Positions 45,952-55,134 are shown, numbered from the stretch's first letter. The stretch: DNA of 64,000 bases from E44-bin32 sp034430615 (GCA_034430615.1 DAOUEJ010000102.1:8744-72743), one strand, 5' to 3'. Translations and numbers: made by a program. The notes: a model not told the origin generated them from the letters alone.

Positions 45952-46110
45952 TATTATAACGCTCGGAGACGAGAGACGGGGCACCCCTACGCTCATCGCT
46001 GTCTCCTCCTTTGGCGAAGGCCTCCGCCGGGTTACCCCCCCTCACCGCCCCGGCGGAGGCGCCTTTTAACCCAGAGCGCGCAGTCCGATTGGAATGCGCG
46101 TTTTGCTTTT
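45952..46110 (+). other. Stacked hairpins with two plus-strand T-runs between minus-strand genes
   Basis: The 306-base gap 45820-46125 holds three hairpins: GGAGAC/GTCTCC (45965-46006), a 12-bp GC-rich stem (46020-46031 with 46049-46060) followed by CCTTTT, and CGCGCA/TGCGCG (46077-46100) followed by TTTTGCTTTT. The T-runs are oriented for plus-strand transcripts although both flanking genes are on the minus strand. A TATTAT lies at 45952. This could be a small plus-strand RNA or a guard against antisense reading; the -35 region is poor. No gene is seen. Confidence 0.35.
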
Positions 46111-46125
46111 AATGCAAGCTTGCGA

Positions 46126-48081
46126 TCAGTTGGTGAGTGCGGGGAGCACCAGGGTGAAGGTTGCCCCCTGGCCGATTTTCGACTCGACCCAGATCCGGCC
46201 CTGGTGCTGTTCAACGATCGACTTGACGATGGATAACCCCAGCCCTGTGCCCGAGATGTCACGCGGCACATTGCTCGCCCGGTAGAACTTATCAAAGAGG
46301 TAGGGTTGATCCCCGGCAGGGATGCCAACCCCGCTGTCAGTGATGCGCAGGATGAGCTGGTCGTCCTCGACCGAGGCTTCAAGACGGACGGTGCCACCGG
46401 CCGGTGTGTACTTGATGGCATTCTCGAGCAAATTCCCGATCATCTGGCGTAAGCGAATCGGATCGCCGTGCACCATTGGGAGATCCTCGGCGATCTGGAT
46501 TCCGAGCTCAACTTCCTTCGAGCTCGCCAGAGCCGCCAGACCCTGGACGGCGTATTGGGCGAGGACCGCCAGGGGTGTGTCTTCCATGGCTGTGTCCAGA
46601 CCGGCCTCGATACGCCCGAGATCAAGCAAATCCGTCACCAGTTCCGCAATTTGCTCCACGCTGAGGCGAACCCGGCGCAAGAAATCCTGCTGCTCACCAG
46701 TGAGCTCACCTGCTCGATCAATAAGCTCGACGTAGCCCAGGATAGCAGTCAATGGTGAACGAAGGTCATGCGAAACTGTGGTAACAAACTCGGATTTAAT
46801 CCGGTCAAGTTCTTTCAGGTGTGTGATGTCATGCAATACGACGGTTTGACCAATACCCCGGATGGGCGTCCGGGTGGCGTGAAAGATACGACCATTCTGA
46901 AGCGCGATCTCATCATCACGGTAACCACCGTCAACCTCGCGTAAGAGTTCCAACAGACGAGGTTCATCGAAGGCTTCGGCCGCGGACAGCCCCGTGCAGT
47001 CATTGTCAATGTTGAAAAGAGCTTGTGCGGTGGGGCTGATCAGCAAGATCCGGTTTTCTGTATCAACCACAATAACCCCGATTTCCGATTGATTCAGGAT
47101 CGTCTCCAACTCACGATGGTGTCCATCCAGCCTGCCGTATAGCTGCGCATTCTCAATCGCGATCGCGGCAAAATCCGCCATCGATGTCAGCAAGCGTACA
47201 TCCTGCTCACCCAACGGCCGGTCCGCTTTGCGGTTATCCACGCCGAGCACGCCAATGATCCTGCCATGTACACGCAGTGGGACATAAATCAGGGTATGTA
47301 CGAGGTATGCGGTCTTGATCTTCTGCGGAGAACTCTGATCCAACAGGATCGGCTCGCCGCTCTCAAGCACGGTACCAGCAAGCGAATCGCGCACCTGCAG
47401 GCGGAAGGTGCGCGCAAAATCGTCATCGAAATTCTTCGAGGCGCGCATGGCAAGCTCGCCACTATCCGGATCGAGCAGGAGCAGGCTGCCTTCCTCTGCC
47501 CCGGTCAGTCGTACCGATTCCTCAACCACGATTGTCAGCACATGGTCGAGATCGAGCTCGGAGGTTACTGCCCGGGCACTGCGGGCCAGGGCTTCTAGTT
47601 CGTTGACCCGCTTCTCCAGCCGCCCATTCCCCCGGACCGGGTTAATTTCCGCTCCGGCAGACAGTTCAGAGCGAGCGCTGCGTGCTAAACCTCGTTCAAT
47701 CGCGGACAGCATCTGTTCTGGCTCGAATGGCTTGGTGAGGAAATCTACTACCCCTGCCCGGAGCGCTTCCAACAACAGGCCCTTGGTCGATTCGCTCGAC
47801 ATCATGATCACCGGGATTTGGGGCAGATCACGCCCAAGCCTCTGCGTCAGCTCAAGACCCGTGAGGTTGGGCATTTGATGATCGGTGATGACCAGCCGCG
47901 GCAGCAGTTCATGGGCCAGCGCCAGCGCCGACATCCCATCCCCGACTGAATGGACCCGGTATCCAGCAGGTACGAGAATGTCTTCTTCCAGGAAGCGCCG
48001 GACTTCTGCATTATCTTCCGCGACAAGGATCAGGTCACCACGCGTGGCAACCCCGGATAGCTCGGGTAAAGTTTTACTCAT
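46126..48081 (-). CDS. Hybrid sensor histidine kinase (REC-GAF-PAS-HisKA-HATPase)
   Basis: 651 residues. An N-terminal receiver domain (acidic pair in VAEDN, phospho-acceptor Asp67 in VITDHQMP, Lys in LTKPF) is followed by a GAF domain (about 180-320), a PAS domain (about 325-420), the HisKA phospho-site VSHDLRSPLTAILGY and a HATPase domain with N box (NLLENAIKYTP), DSGVGIP and GTGLGLSIVKSI. No TM segment is found, so it is a soluble kinase. The receiver at the N-terminus suggests that it is controlled by another kinase. It is downstream of a receiver-GAF gene on the same strand (46 bases apart). Confidence 0.94.
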   Translation of the reverse strand: MSKTLPELSGVATRGDLILVAEDNAEVRRFLEEDILVPAGYRVHSVGDGMSALALAHELLPRLVITDHQMPNLTGLELTQRLGRDLPQIPVIMMSSESTKGLLLEALRAGVVDFLTKPFEPEQMLSAIERGLARSARSELSAGAEINPVRGNGRLEKRVNELEALARSARAVTSELDLDHVLTIVVEESVRLTGAEEGSLLLLDPDSGELAMRASKNFDDDFARTFRLQVRDSLAGTVLESGEPILLDQSSPQKIKTAYLVHTLIYVPLRVHGRIIGVLGVDNRKADRPLGEQDVRLLTSMADFAAIAIENAQLYGRLDGHHRELETILNQSEIGVIVVDTENRILLISPTAQALFNIDNDCTGLSAAEAFDEPRLLELLREVDGGYRDDEIALQNGRIFHATRTPIRGIGQTVVLHDITHLKELDRIKSEFVTTVSHDLRSPLTAILGYVELIDRAGELTGEQQDFLRRVRLSVEQIAELVTDLLDLGRIEAGLDTAMEDTPLAVLAQYAVQGLAALASSKEVELGIQIAEDLPMVHGDPIRLRQMIGNLLENAIKYTPAGGTVRLEASVEDDQLILRITDSGVGIPAGDQPYLFDKFYRASNVPRDISGTGLGLSIVKSIVEQHQGRIWVESKIGQGATFTLVLPALTN

Positions 48082-48127
48082 AGGGTTCTTCGGAAAACCG
48101 ATAGCCGCCGTGGTTGGAGGAACATGG

Positions 48128-49294
48128 TCATGCTTGCGAATCCTTCGGAGAATTAGCCTTAGAGAGCTTCTCCAGGATCGCGTCCAGATCCTCCTGGATA
48201 GTTGTAAGACGGCCTTTCTCCGGCATCTCCTTGTTTTCGTTCATCATCGTCGCCAGTTCAGCCTGTGCTGCGCGAACGCTGCGGTGCACATCGCTGAGCA
48301 AGCGAGGATCCGCTTCGCCCTCGATATCTCCCTGGATTTGCTGCTCAAGGCGCTGAGCGCGTGCTTCCAATGCCTGGAACAACCGGGCGTTTACTAACGA
48401 GATGGAAGCGTAATCGGCGACTGCCTCCAGCATCGCAAGCTGTCGTTCCGTAAATGGCCGCGCAGCAGTCCTGGCGACCGCGATCACACCGATCGGGCGA
48501 TCCTTGACTTTGATCGGGGCGATCAATGCCGCCGCAGCGAAGTGCGAAAGCTTGAATTTGCTCAAGCCCTCACCGTGAATCGCCAGCGCCTCGCCTGAAA
48601 GCATGACCAGTGAGCTCACCCCGTCATCCCAGGGTTGATGGACCTTCGCCGATACGCCAGCTGGTAAACCATGCTCTGCCCGCAGGTAGAGCGCATCGGA
48701 CTCTTCCGAACGCAGCAGGACCCAGCCCATGTCGGCTTCGGCGACGTACAGGCTGCCCTCCATGAGTTTGTTGAAGAGCTGTCCTTGATGCGTGGTGGAG
48801 GTGACCGTTTTGCCCAGACCGAAGAGTGTCGTCAGTTCGCGCACACGTCTCTCGAGCTGGCGGTTGCTTTCAGCCAGTTGTTCCGCCAGCTGCCGGTGCT
48901 CACGCCGTAAGCGTATCTCCATAATCACGCGTTCAAGCGCCGCGATCACCTCCGCTTCACGCAGAGGTTTGACTAGGTAATCATGGGCACCTAAACGAAA
49001 GGCCTGGATCGCATCAGCTTCCATGCCCTTTTTAGTGGTGACGATCATAGGAACATCCGTGCCTTGTGAACGGAGCGCAACCAGCAGGTCCTTGCCGCTC
49101 AAACCGGGCAAGGTAAGGCTGGCAATGATCAGATCGGGGCCAAACTGGAGAGCTTTCTGAATCGCCGCACCCGCTTCGCTGGCCGTCACGACTTGATACC
49201 CCTGGGGTGTCAGGACCTGACGCGAAAGCAAATCCAACGTATCGGGATCTTCATCCACTACGAGGATCCGTTCTAGGCGGATAATGTCCATCAT
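48128..49294 (-). CDS. Receiver-GAF protein lacking the phospho-acceptor Asp
   Basis: 388 residues. Receiver domain about 8-125: acidic pair DEDPDT, the Thr in IVTTKKG and the Lys in YLVKPL are present, but the phospho-acceptor position reads ASLTLPG (Ser59) in place of LDLMLPG-like sequence. A coiled coil (about 125-160) and a GAF domain (about 160-310) follow, then a second helical region rich in Glu/Lys. No output DNA-binding domain. The adjoining hybrid kinase gene is next on the strand. A non-phosphorylatable adaptor or GAF sensor is inferred. Confidence 0.85.
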   Translation of the reverse strand: MMDIIRLERILVVDEDPDTLDLLSRQVLTPQGYQVVTASEAGAAIQKALQFGPDLIIASLTLPGLSGKDLLVALRSQGTDVPMIVTTKKGMEADAIQAFRLGAHDYLVKPLREAEVIAALERVIMEIRLRREHRQLAEQLAESNRQLERRVRELTTLFGLGKTVTSTTHQGQLFNKLMEGSLYVAEADMGWVLLRSEESDALYLRAEHGLPAGVSAKVHQPWDDGVSSLVMLSGEALAIHGEGLSKFKLSHFAAAALIAPIKVKDRPIGVIAVARTAARPFTERQLAMLEAVADYASISLVNARLFQALEARAQRLEQQIQGDIEGEADPRLLSDVHRSVRAAQAELATMMNENKEMPEKGRLTTIQEDLDAILEKLSKANSPKDSQA

Positions 49295-49443
49295 ATGGCT
49301 ATGATAGCACGGATTGAGATGGCCCCTCCCTCCTACGCTAGTCCCCCGACTCGAGGTCAGGGCGTGTTAGAATCTGACCAGATCACGCCTGTCAGAGATC
49401 CGCTCTGCCAAAACTAGGCCCCGCGTGAGGGAACCGAAGGTCA

Positions 49444-50361
49444 ATGGAATATAAGGATTATTACAAGATCCTGGGAGTCGAGCGGGGTGCCAAGGCCGAT
49501 GAGATCAAACGCCAATACCGCAAACTGGCCTTGAAATACCACCCCGATAAGAACCCGGACGACCCGAAGTCAGAGAGCAAGTTCAAGGAGATAAACGAAG
49601 CCTATGAAGTCCTAGGGAATGCGGAAAAACGCGCCCGGTATGACCAATTGGGCACATCTTACCACGACTGGGAGCGCACTGGCGGACGTCCTGGTAATTT
49701 TGATTGGTCACAGTGGGCCGGTGGATCTCCAGGGGGTGTACGGGTCGAGATGGGCGATCTGGGGGAAATGTTTGGAGGAGGGTTTTCCGACTTCTTCAAC
49801 GCCATCTTCGGCGGGCTTGGATCTCAGCCCCAGTCCGCAGGCGGGACACGCGGCGGGCGTGGCCGTGATATCCAGCAGACAATCCAGATTTCGCTTGTGG
49901 AAGCATACCAGGGGACGACACGCTCCTTTCGCCTCGATGGGAAAACCATCGAAGTTAAGATCCCGCCCGGAGCGAAGACCGGGACCAAAGTTCGTGTTAG
50001 CGGCAAGGGTGAAAGCGGGCAGCGCAATCGAGGCGACCTCTTCCTGGCCATCCGGGTCGAGGATGATCCCCGTTATGAACGCCGCGGAGACGATCTCCAC
50101 ACAAACGTTGAAGTCGACCTGTACACGGCGGTGTTGGGCGGTGAAGTAAGCGTTTTGACCCCGGGCGGGGATGTTGTTCTCACCATCCCACCCGGGAGCC
50201 AGCCCGGACAGAGCTTCCGCCTAGCCAAACGCGGCATGCCTGCCTTGAAATCGAAAGGCCAGGGCGACCTGTTTGTACACATTGAGGTGAAACTGCCGGC
50301 GAAGTTGACCAATCGTGAACGTGAACTCTTTGAGACGCTGGCCGGGGAAAAGAAATCCTGA
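49444..50361 (+). CDS. cbpA: DnaJ-class chaperone, CbpA-like
   Basis: 305 residues. The N-terminal J domain (EYKDYYKILGVERGAKADEIKRQY region with HPD in KYHPDKNPD) stimulates DnaK ATPase. A Gly-rich linker follows, then the two C-terminal beta domains (IEVKIPPGAKTGTKVRVSGKG, VVLTIPPGSQPGQSFRL). The cysteine-rich zinc domain of true DnaJ is missing, which puts it in the type II/CbpA group. No dnaK or grpE is adjacent. The ATG at 49444 has GAAGG upstream. Confidence 0.93.
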   Translation: MEYKDYYKILGVERGAKADEIKRQYRKLALKYHPDKNPDDPKSESKFKEINEAYEVLGNAEKRARYDQLGTSYHDWERTGGRPGNFDWSQWAGGSPGGVRVEMGDLGEMFGGGFSDFFNAIFGGLGSQPQSAGGTRGGRGRDIQQTIQISLVEAYQGTTRSFRLDGKTIEVKIPPGAKTGTKVRVSGKGESGQRNRGDLFLAIRVEDDPRYERRGDDLHTNVEVDLYTAVLGGEVSVLTPGGDVVLTIPPGSQPGQSFRLAKRGMPALKSKGQGDLFVHIEVKLPAKLTNRERELFETLAGEKKS

Positions 50362-50403
50362 GCAGGAACCGCTGCTCAATTCTTAATCAGAGGATAGGTA
50401 GTG

Positions 50404-51612
50404 ATGACCAAGAGAATATTTGGGTTGGTAAGCATCTCTCTCATGGCGGCAATCATTGCCTGCGGGTTCCAGTCCACACCCTCCACAGAACCCACATTGA
50501 CCAGCAGCCCTACCCAACCGTCATCATCTAATGAGGTGGAGACACCCACGGTTCTGACCCCAGGTATTAGCCAACCCTTCCTTGATGCATCGTATGATTT
50601 CTCAGCACTCTACGATATGACCAATCCCGGGGTTGTAACCATCTGGTCGTTCGAAGATCTTGGTGATGTCCACAGCGGATCGATCCCCACCGGACAGGGG
50701 TCAGGGTTCGTGATCGATCAAGAAGGCTACATCGTCACCAACCAGCACGTCGTGGATGGCGCCGATGAAATTGAGATCGATTTTGTATCAGGGGTAAAGG
50801 CATGGGCAGAATTGATCGGTACCGACCCGGATTCGGATTTGGCTGTCCTCAAGGTATCCCTCCTTCCCGAGCAGCTCTTCCCATTGTCTCTAGGTGACTC
50901 AGACCAGGTGCGGGTCGGGAATGTGGTCGTCGCCATCGGCAACCCCTTTGGCCTATCAGGCACGATGACGGTCGGGATCGTCTCCGCCATCGGGCGTTCG
51001 CTTTCATCAGAGCGTGCCGCGCCGGGGATAAACCGGGTCTTCTCCGCCGGCGATCTGATCCAGACCGATGCCGCCATCAACCCCGGCAACTCCGGCGGAC
51101 CCCTCCTGAACATCGCCGGTCAGGTGATCGGTATCAACCGCGCCATCCAGACCGAATCCTTTACCGTGGACGGGAGTGCGGCCAATTCAGGCGTTGGGTT
51201 CGCCGTACCCGTGAACCTGCTCCGCCGGGTTGTTCCTGCCATCATCAACAATGGCAACACCAACTATCCATACCTTGGCGTAAGCAGTTTGAACGATGAG
51301 CTCTGGAACCTGAAGACGATTGAGGCGCTTGGTTTCACCAACATTACCTATGGAGCCTACATCACGGAAATTGTCCCGGGTGGGCCAGCAGATAAAGCAG
51401 GATTACGCGCTGGGACACGGGAAACTGCCATCCCTGGTCTGCTGGGCGGGGGTGACTTGATTATTGCCATCGATGGGCTTCCGGTCCGCCAATTTGATGA
51501 TCTGCTCTCTTACTTGTTCAAGTCAACCGAGGTAGGTCAAGATGTTTACCTGACCGTCGTTCGCGGCGTGGAGGAGGTGGAACTGACATTGACGATCGGT
51601 CCACGCCCTTGA
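50404..51612 (+). CDS. htrA: HtrA/DegP-type serine protease lipoprotein
   Basis: 402 residues from ATG 50404 (GTG 50401 is the alternative). The signal peptide ends in AIIAC, a lipobox, so the protease is likely lipid-anchored on the outer face; this differs from the usual soluble or TM-anchored HtrA. The catalytic triad is intact: His in TNQHVVDGA, Asp in DSDLAVLKV and Ser in NPGNSGGPL. A single PDZ domain (about 290-395) follows. It degrades misfolded extracytoplasmic proteins. It follows the DnaJ-like gene by about 40 bases. Confidence 0.93.
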   Translation: MTKRIFGLVSISLMAAIIACGFQSTPSTEPTLTSSPTQPSSSNEVETPTVLTPGISQPFLDASYDFSALYDMTNPGVVTIWSFEDLGDVHSGSIPTGQGSGFVIDQEGYIVTNQHVVDGADEIEIDFVSGVKAWAELIGTDPDSDLAVLKVSLLPEQLFPLSLGDSDQVRVGNVVVAIGNPFGLSGTMTVGIVSAIGRSLSSERAAPGINRVFSAGDLIQTDAAINPGNSGGPLLNIAGQVIGINRAIQTESFTVDGSAANSGVGFAVPVNLLRRVVPAIINNGNTNYPYLGVSSLNDELWNLKTIEALGFTNITYGAYITEIVPGGPADKAGLRAGTRETAIPGLLGGGDLIIAIDGLPVRQFDDLLSYLFKSTEVGQDVYLTVVRGVEEVELTLTIGPRP

Positions 51613-51660
51613 ACCTGCCGTCCGCGCGAGGTGGAATTCTGGACCTACAGGAGGCTCGCC

Positions 51661-52767
51661 ATGCTTAGCGAACAAATTCTGCATGAGTTGATCGCCTTAC
51701 GATCTTCAACGCCTGTGCTCAGCGTCTACCTGGACGTGAGTCCACAAACGGGCGCGGCCGAGACAGCCAGACTCCGTCTGCGCCAGATGGTCAAGGACTA
51801 TGTGGCACGCGCCCCAGCCGAAGTCGAGCAAGTGCTGCACTACCTGGATCACGAGTATGATGGATCGGGTCGAAGCCTGGCTATCTTTTCGTGCATGTCG
51901 GCCAAGCTCTTTAGAACCTTCACATTTGCCGTACCCATCCGCAGCCGGGCCCGCTTGCTTGACGTCCCCTACGTAAAACCGCTCGCAAATCTGCTTGAGA
52001 GCTTCGGCCATATCGGCGTTGTGCTTGTTGACCAGCAAGGGGCGCGCCTCTTCCACTTTCACCTTGGCGAACTTGTGGAACAGGAAGGCATCGTTGGGGA
52101 AGAAGTCCGGCAGAGCAAACACGGCAGTGGGTCGAGTTCACCCGGCCGGCGGAGCAGCGCTGGCGACCAGGCGCGCGCGGCCGACGAGCTGATCGACCGC
52201 AACTTGCGCCAAGCCGCGTCCTTCGCCGCCCAATTCTTCGCCCAGCACGAGGTGCGCCGGGTCCTGGTCGGGGCCAGCGAACCAGTCGCACATCCTTTCA
52301 TCGAGCGCCTTCCTAAACGCTGGCAATCTATTCTCATGGGAACATTCCCGATCGAAATGACTGCCCCGCATGCTCTGGTCTTCGAGCGAGCCCTGGCCAT
52401 CTTACAAGCTGCCGAACAGGCTCGTGACGAGCGGCTTCTGATGGAGGTAATCGATGCCTCCGCCAAGGGTGGGGAGGGTGTGATCGGACTTGAAGCCACC
52501 CTAGCAGATGTCCATGCTGGTAAGGTCCAGACTCTCTTTATACGTGATGGATACCGTGCTCCTGGGCATCGCTGTCAGAACTGCGGCTACCTGTCGCTGC
52601 GCGCGCAGGCCAACTGCCCGTTCTGCGGAGGCGAGATTGAATACATTGAGGATGCGGTCGAATTCGCAGTCCAGAGCGTAATCTCGAATGGCGGTGAGGT
52701 CGAGGTCGTCTCAGCCAATCCGCTTACGGAGCAGATGGGAAACGTCGGAGCCCTACTGCGTTACTGA
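51661..52767 (+). CDS. Bacterial eRF1-like (baeRF/Vms1-related) protein with zinc ribbon
   Basis: 368 residues from ATG 51661, which has AGGAGG upstream. The pattern (STPVLSVYLDVSP near the N-terminus, VLVDQQGARLFHF, then RRVLVGASE and VQTLFIRDGYRAPG) fits the bacterial and archaeal eRF1-like families related to the eukaryotic Vms1/ANKZF1 rescue factors. A zinc ribbon CQNC...CPFC (about 305-322) sits in the C-terminal domain. The catalytic GGQ of release factors is not seen; a short Gly/Ser-rich insert (HGSGSSSPGRR) lies at the equivalent region. A role in ribosome rescue is inference. Confidence 0.72.
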   Translation: MLSEQILHELIALRSSTPVLSVYLDVSPQTGAAETARLRLRQMVKDYVARAPAEVEQVLHYLDHEYDGSGRSLAIFSCMSAKLFRTFTFAVPIRSRARLLDVPYVKPLANLLESFGHIGVVLVDQQGARLFHFHLGELVEQEGIVGEEVRQSKHGSGSSSPGRRSSAGDQARAADELIDRNLRQAASFAAQFFAQHEVRRVLVGASEPVAHPFIERLPKRWQSILMGTFPIEMTAPHALVFERALAILQAAEQARDERLLMEVIDASAKGGEGVIGLEATLADVHAGKVQTLFIRDGYRAPGHRCQNCGYLSLRAQANCPFCGGEIEYIEDAVEFAVQSVISNGGEVEVVSANPLTEQMGNVGALLRY

Positions 52768-52798
52768 GACCTACATTCTGCATACTAGCCAGAACACA

Positions 52799-52822
52799 AA
52801 AGCCCCCTTATCCGGGGGCTTT
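52799..52822. terminator. Bidirectional terminator
   Basis: 9-bp inverted repeat AAAGCCCCC / GGGGGCTTT with a 6-nt loop between the convergent eRF1-like gene and the coiled-coil operon. Confidence 0.85.
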
Positions 52823-52843
52823 GCTCATCAAGCCAGATCAATA

Positions 52844-53491
52844 TTAAAGGCCAAACAAAAGGCGCTCGAGGGACAGCAAGTTGTTGGCCAGGATCTCCAG
52901 ATCCCGGCGGGCGGCAAACGCATCCGAATCGGCCTCCTCGATGACCAGTGCCACGCGGTCCCGCAGGCTCGCCACGGTCTGGGCGTCATTTACATCGAGC
53001 TGCTTTTCCAGGCTCGCCAACCGGGCGTCAGTGCCGCTCAAAGCCGCCTTGGCGGCCAGGACATCTTCCTGCAGCATACCAAGTTGTGCTGTGTTCACAT
53101 CGACGAGCACAAATAACAGATCGAGGTGCTGCTCACTGGATTGAAGCGCGGCCTTCAGCCCCGTATTCTCTTCCTCCACCGGACGCAATCTTTCGAGTTC
53201 AGACTGAGCTGAAGCAAGTTCTGACTCTGCTGAATCAAGCCCCGTTTGAAGGGCAGCGATCTGTTCTGTTTGCGGCTTGACCTGGAGCGCCCAGGATGCC
53301 CCCACCCCAAGCCCGAAGATCAAGAGCACAATCACCGTCCAGATCAGGATGCGCCTCATACGCCTTGAAGGAGGCGCCGGTTCCATTACTTCCTCATGGG
53401 CCTCAGCGACAACATCCTGTACCTCACTCATCGTTTCCTGGTTCACCGGTTCCTGGGGTTCAAGCTCCGCGTTCGTCTCTTGTTCCTGCAT
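52844..53491 (-). CDS. Membrane-anchored coiled-coil protein, third gene of HhH operon
   Basis: 215 residues. An acidic, disordered N-tail (about 1-40) is followed by basic RRMRR, one TM segment (about 47-68) and a long coiled coil (about 72-215) with heptad-like Leu/Ala/Glu/Gln pattern. Predicted topology is N-in with the coiled coil outside. The ATG has GAGAGG upstream, and the gene is 18 bases behind the preceding one. No family recognised. Confidence 0.72.
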   Translation of the reverse strand: MQEQETNAELEPQEPVNQETMSEVQDVVAEAHEEVMEPAPPSRRMRRILIWTVIVLLIFGLGVGASWALQVKPQTEQIAALQTGLDSAESELASAQSELERLRPVEEENTGLKAALQSSEQHLDLLFVLVDVNTAQLGMLQEDVLAAKAALSGTDARLASLEKQLDVNDAQTVASLRDRVALVIEEADSDAFAARRDLEILANNLLSLERLLFGL

Positions 53492-53509
53492 CGACGTTCC
53501 TCTCCTATG

Positions 53510-54373
53510 TTATTCCGCCGCCCCATCCACGGGAAGCTCGGATGGAGGTGCTGTGATTGTTATCAAATATTGCCAGCAAATTTCGAGCTCTTCCCCAGCG
53601 AGGGCCTGGTTGGTGAGCACGCTCACCAAGGCCGAATCAAGTCGCTCGAGGGCTGCCCGCAGTGAGGGCGCGTCCGCCGGTATGGGCGTCTCATCTGTCC
53701 CCGGTTGGACCGCGACAAGAATGTCCCGAGCAGCCAGCATATCAACTTGCGCCAGGCCAAGGTTAACCTGGTTGAGTGATACACGCGCCCGGGTGAGAAG
53801 CGTCATCGCCCGCAGGAGTTGGAGATCTCGAAGGATGCGTTGGGTAGGAAGATCCGCACTTGCGAGCACACCCTCTATACCATTAACCCGTTCCGATAAC
53901 GCGGATAGGTCCTGCGTCAGGCTAGCCAGCCGGTCGGTGATCACCTTGAAAGCCGTGATCTGATCGTTCTGTTGCTCAAGCTCCAATTGGAGAGTGCCAA
54001 TCTGTGCCTCCATCTCAGAGATCGTTTCACCGGAGGCTGTAGCGCTCCCCTCCAACTCGGCCGCCCGGTCCTGGAGCGCGCCTACCTGGGCCTGGGTGCT
54101 CTCGTTCTGAAGCTCAAGCTTTGCTTCCAGCTCGGACAGCCGGCTGTCCACGGTGCGCAGCGGTTCAATGGTGTTGCGATAAAGATCGATCGTGCCATAG
54201 AACAAACCGGCTCCGAGGACAATGCCCAGGACAACGACCACCAGCATTCGCAGCAGGAAGCGAGCAATCCGTCCTGCGATCCCAGGTTTCTTTGCCGGTT
54301 CGGTGATGGGCGGGGCAACGGTCTTTTGGGGCTGCTCCACTTTAGGGGACTCGGATGATGTGATATCGGTCAC
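53510..54373 (-). CDS. Membrane-anchored coiled-coil protein, second gene of HhH operon
   Basis: 287 residues. A Pro/Lys-rich tail, basic GRIARFLLR and a TM segment (about 41-62) precede a coiled coil (about 75-170) and a helical C-terminal region (LRDLQLLRAMTLLTRARVSLNQVN). The start is GTG 54373 within a GTGA overlap with the upstream stop and with GGAGGTGA upstream, so translation is coupled to the HhH gene. The build is the same as in its two neighbours: short cytoplasmic tail, one TM, long outside coil. Confidence 0.72.
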   Translation of the reverse strand: MTDITSSESPKVEQPQKTVAPPITEPAKKPGIAGRIARFLLRMLVVVVLGIVLGAGLFYGTIDLYRNTIEPLRTVDSRLSELEAKLELQNESTQAQVGALQDRAAELEGSATASGETISEMEAQIGTLQLELEQQNDQITAFKVITDRLASLTQDLSALSERVNGIEGVLASADLPTQRILRDLQLLRAMTLLTRARVSLNQVNLGLAQVDMLAARDILVAVQPGTDETPIPADAPSLRAALERLDSALVSVLTNQALAGEELEICWQYLITITAPPSELPVDGAAE

Positions 54374-55134
54374 TGGGTCACCTCCGGGGCGGGCGCAGGA
54401 AAGATCTGCCCTAGCAAGGTTCTAATCCCCTGCAGGAATTGATCAAATGTGTTCACGCTTTCCTTGATTGCGCCAACTTGATCTGAAAGCGCGGAGACGG
54501 TTGCCTCCACCCTTCCCAGTTCGGAGATCGCCGAATCCATCTCATCCCGCAGCGCCTGCGATTCGTCCTCGAGTAAACTCATGCGACCACTCAGCCCTTC
54601 GACGGCCCGCAAACGGCTGCGCAGTGAATCGAGATCGGCGCTTACCGCATCCAGCCGCGTGGTCATCACCTCCGCCTGGATCCGAAGTTGGCGGATCGAG
54701 GCCTGGCGCTCCACGCTCAGGGTCCCGTTGATGCCGGCCAGGATCGCCAGGCTCAGGATCACCGCCACCACCGCGCTCAGTACACCACCTCCGAGGACAA
54801 GCCAAAGAGCTCGCTCACGAGTGATGAATTCGGCCTGGCCCGTGTTAGCCGCTGGTACTTGTGCGGAGGGATCAGGGCGCTTCGCTCCCTCCTTCACCAC
54901 CGCTTGGGCCGGATCGGTCCCGGATGGCGGCGAATCACCATGTTCGAAAACCAGGCCTTGCTTGATGCGGATCAGTGATCGTGGCCCGATCCCCGGGACA
55001 CGCAGCAGATCATCCGCATCTGCGTATGGACGGCCGATGATGATTCTTTCGGCGACGGCTTCGCCAACCCCGGGCAGTGTTATCAACGCCCCACGGTCTG
55101 CGAGGTTGGGATTTATCTTTTGATTATTCTCCAT
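54370..55134 (-). CDS. Helix-hairpin-helix protein with TM segment and coiled coil, first gene of operon
   Basis: 254 residues. Two helix-hairpin-helix motifs at the N-terminus (LITLPGVGEAVAERI about 17-31 and LLRVPGIGPRSLIRI about 43-57), as in ComEA-type DNA-binding domains. A Pro/Ala linker leads to basic TRER, a TM segment (about 110-134) and a coiled coil to the end. By the positive-inside rule the HhH domain is cytoplasmic and the coil outside, the reverse of ComEA. The two following genes share the TM-coil layout. The ATG at 55134 has AGAGAG upstream. A membrane-tethered DNA-binding assembly is inferred. Confidence 0.75.
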   Translation of the reverse strand: MENNQKINPNLADRGALITLPGVGEAVAERIIIGRPYADADDLLRVPGIGPRSLIRIKQGLVFEHGDSPPSGTDPAQAVVKEGAKRPDPSAQVPAANTGQAEFITRERALWLVLGGGVLSAVVAVILSLAILAGINGTLSVERQASIRQLRIQAEVMTTRLDAVSADLDSLRSRLRAVEGLSGRMSLLEDESQALRDEMDSAISELGRVEATVSALSDQVGAIKESVNTFDQFLQGIRTLLGQIFPAPAPEVTQ

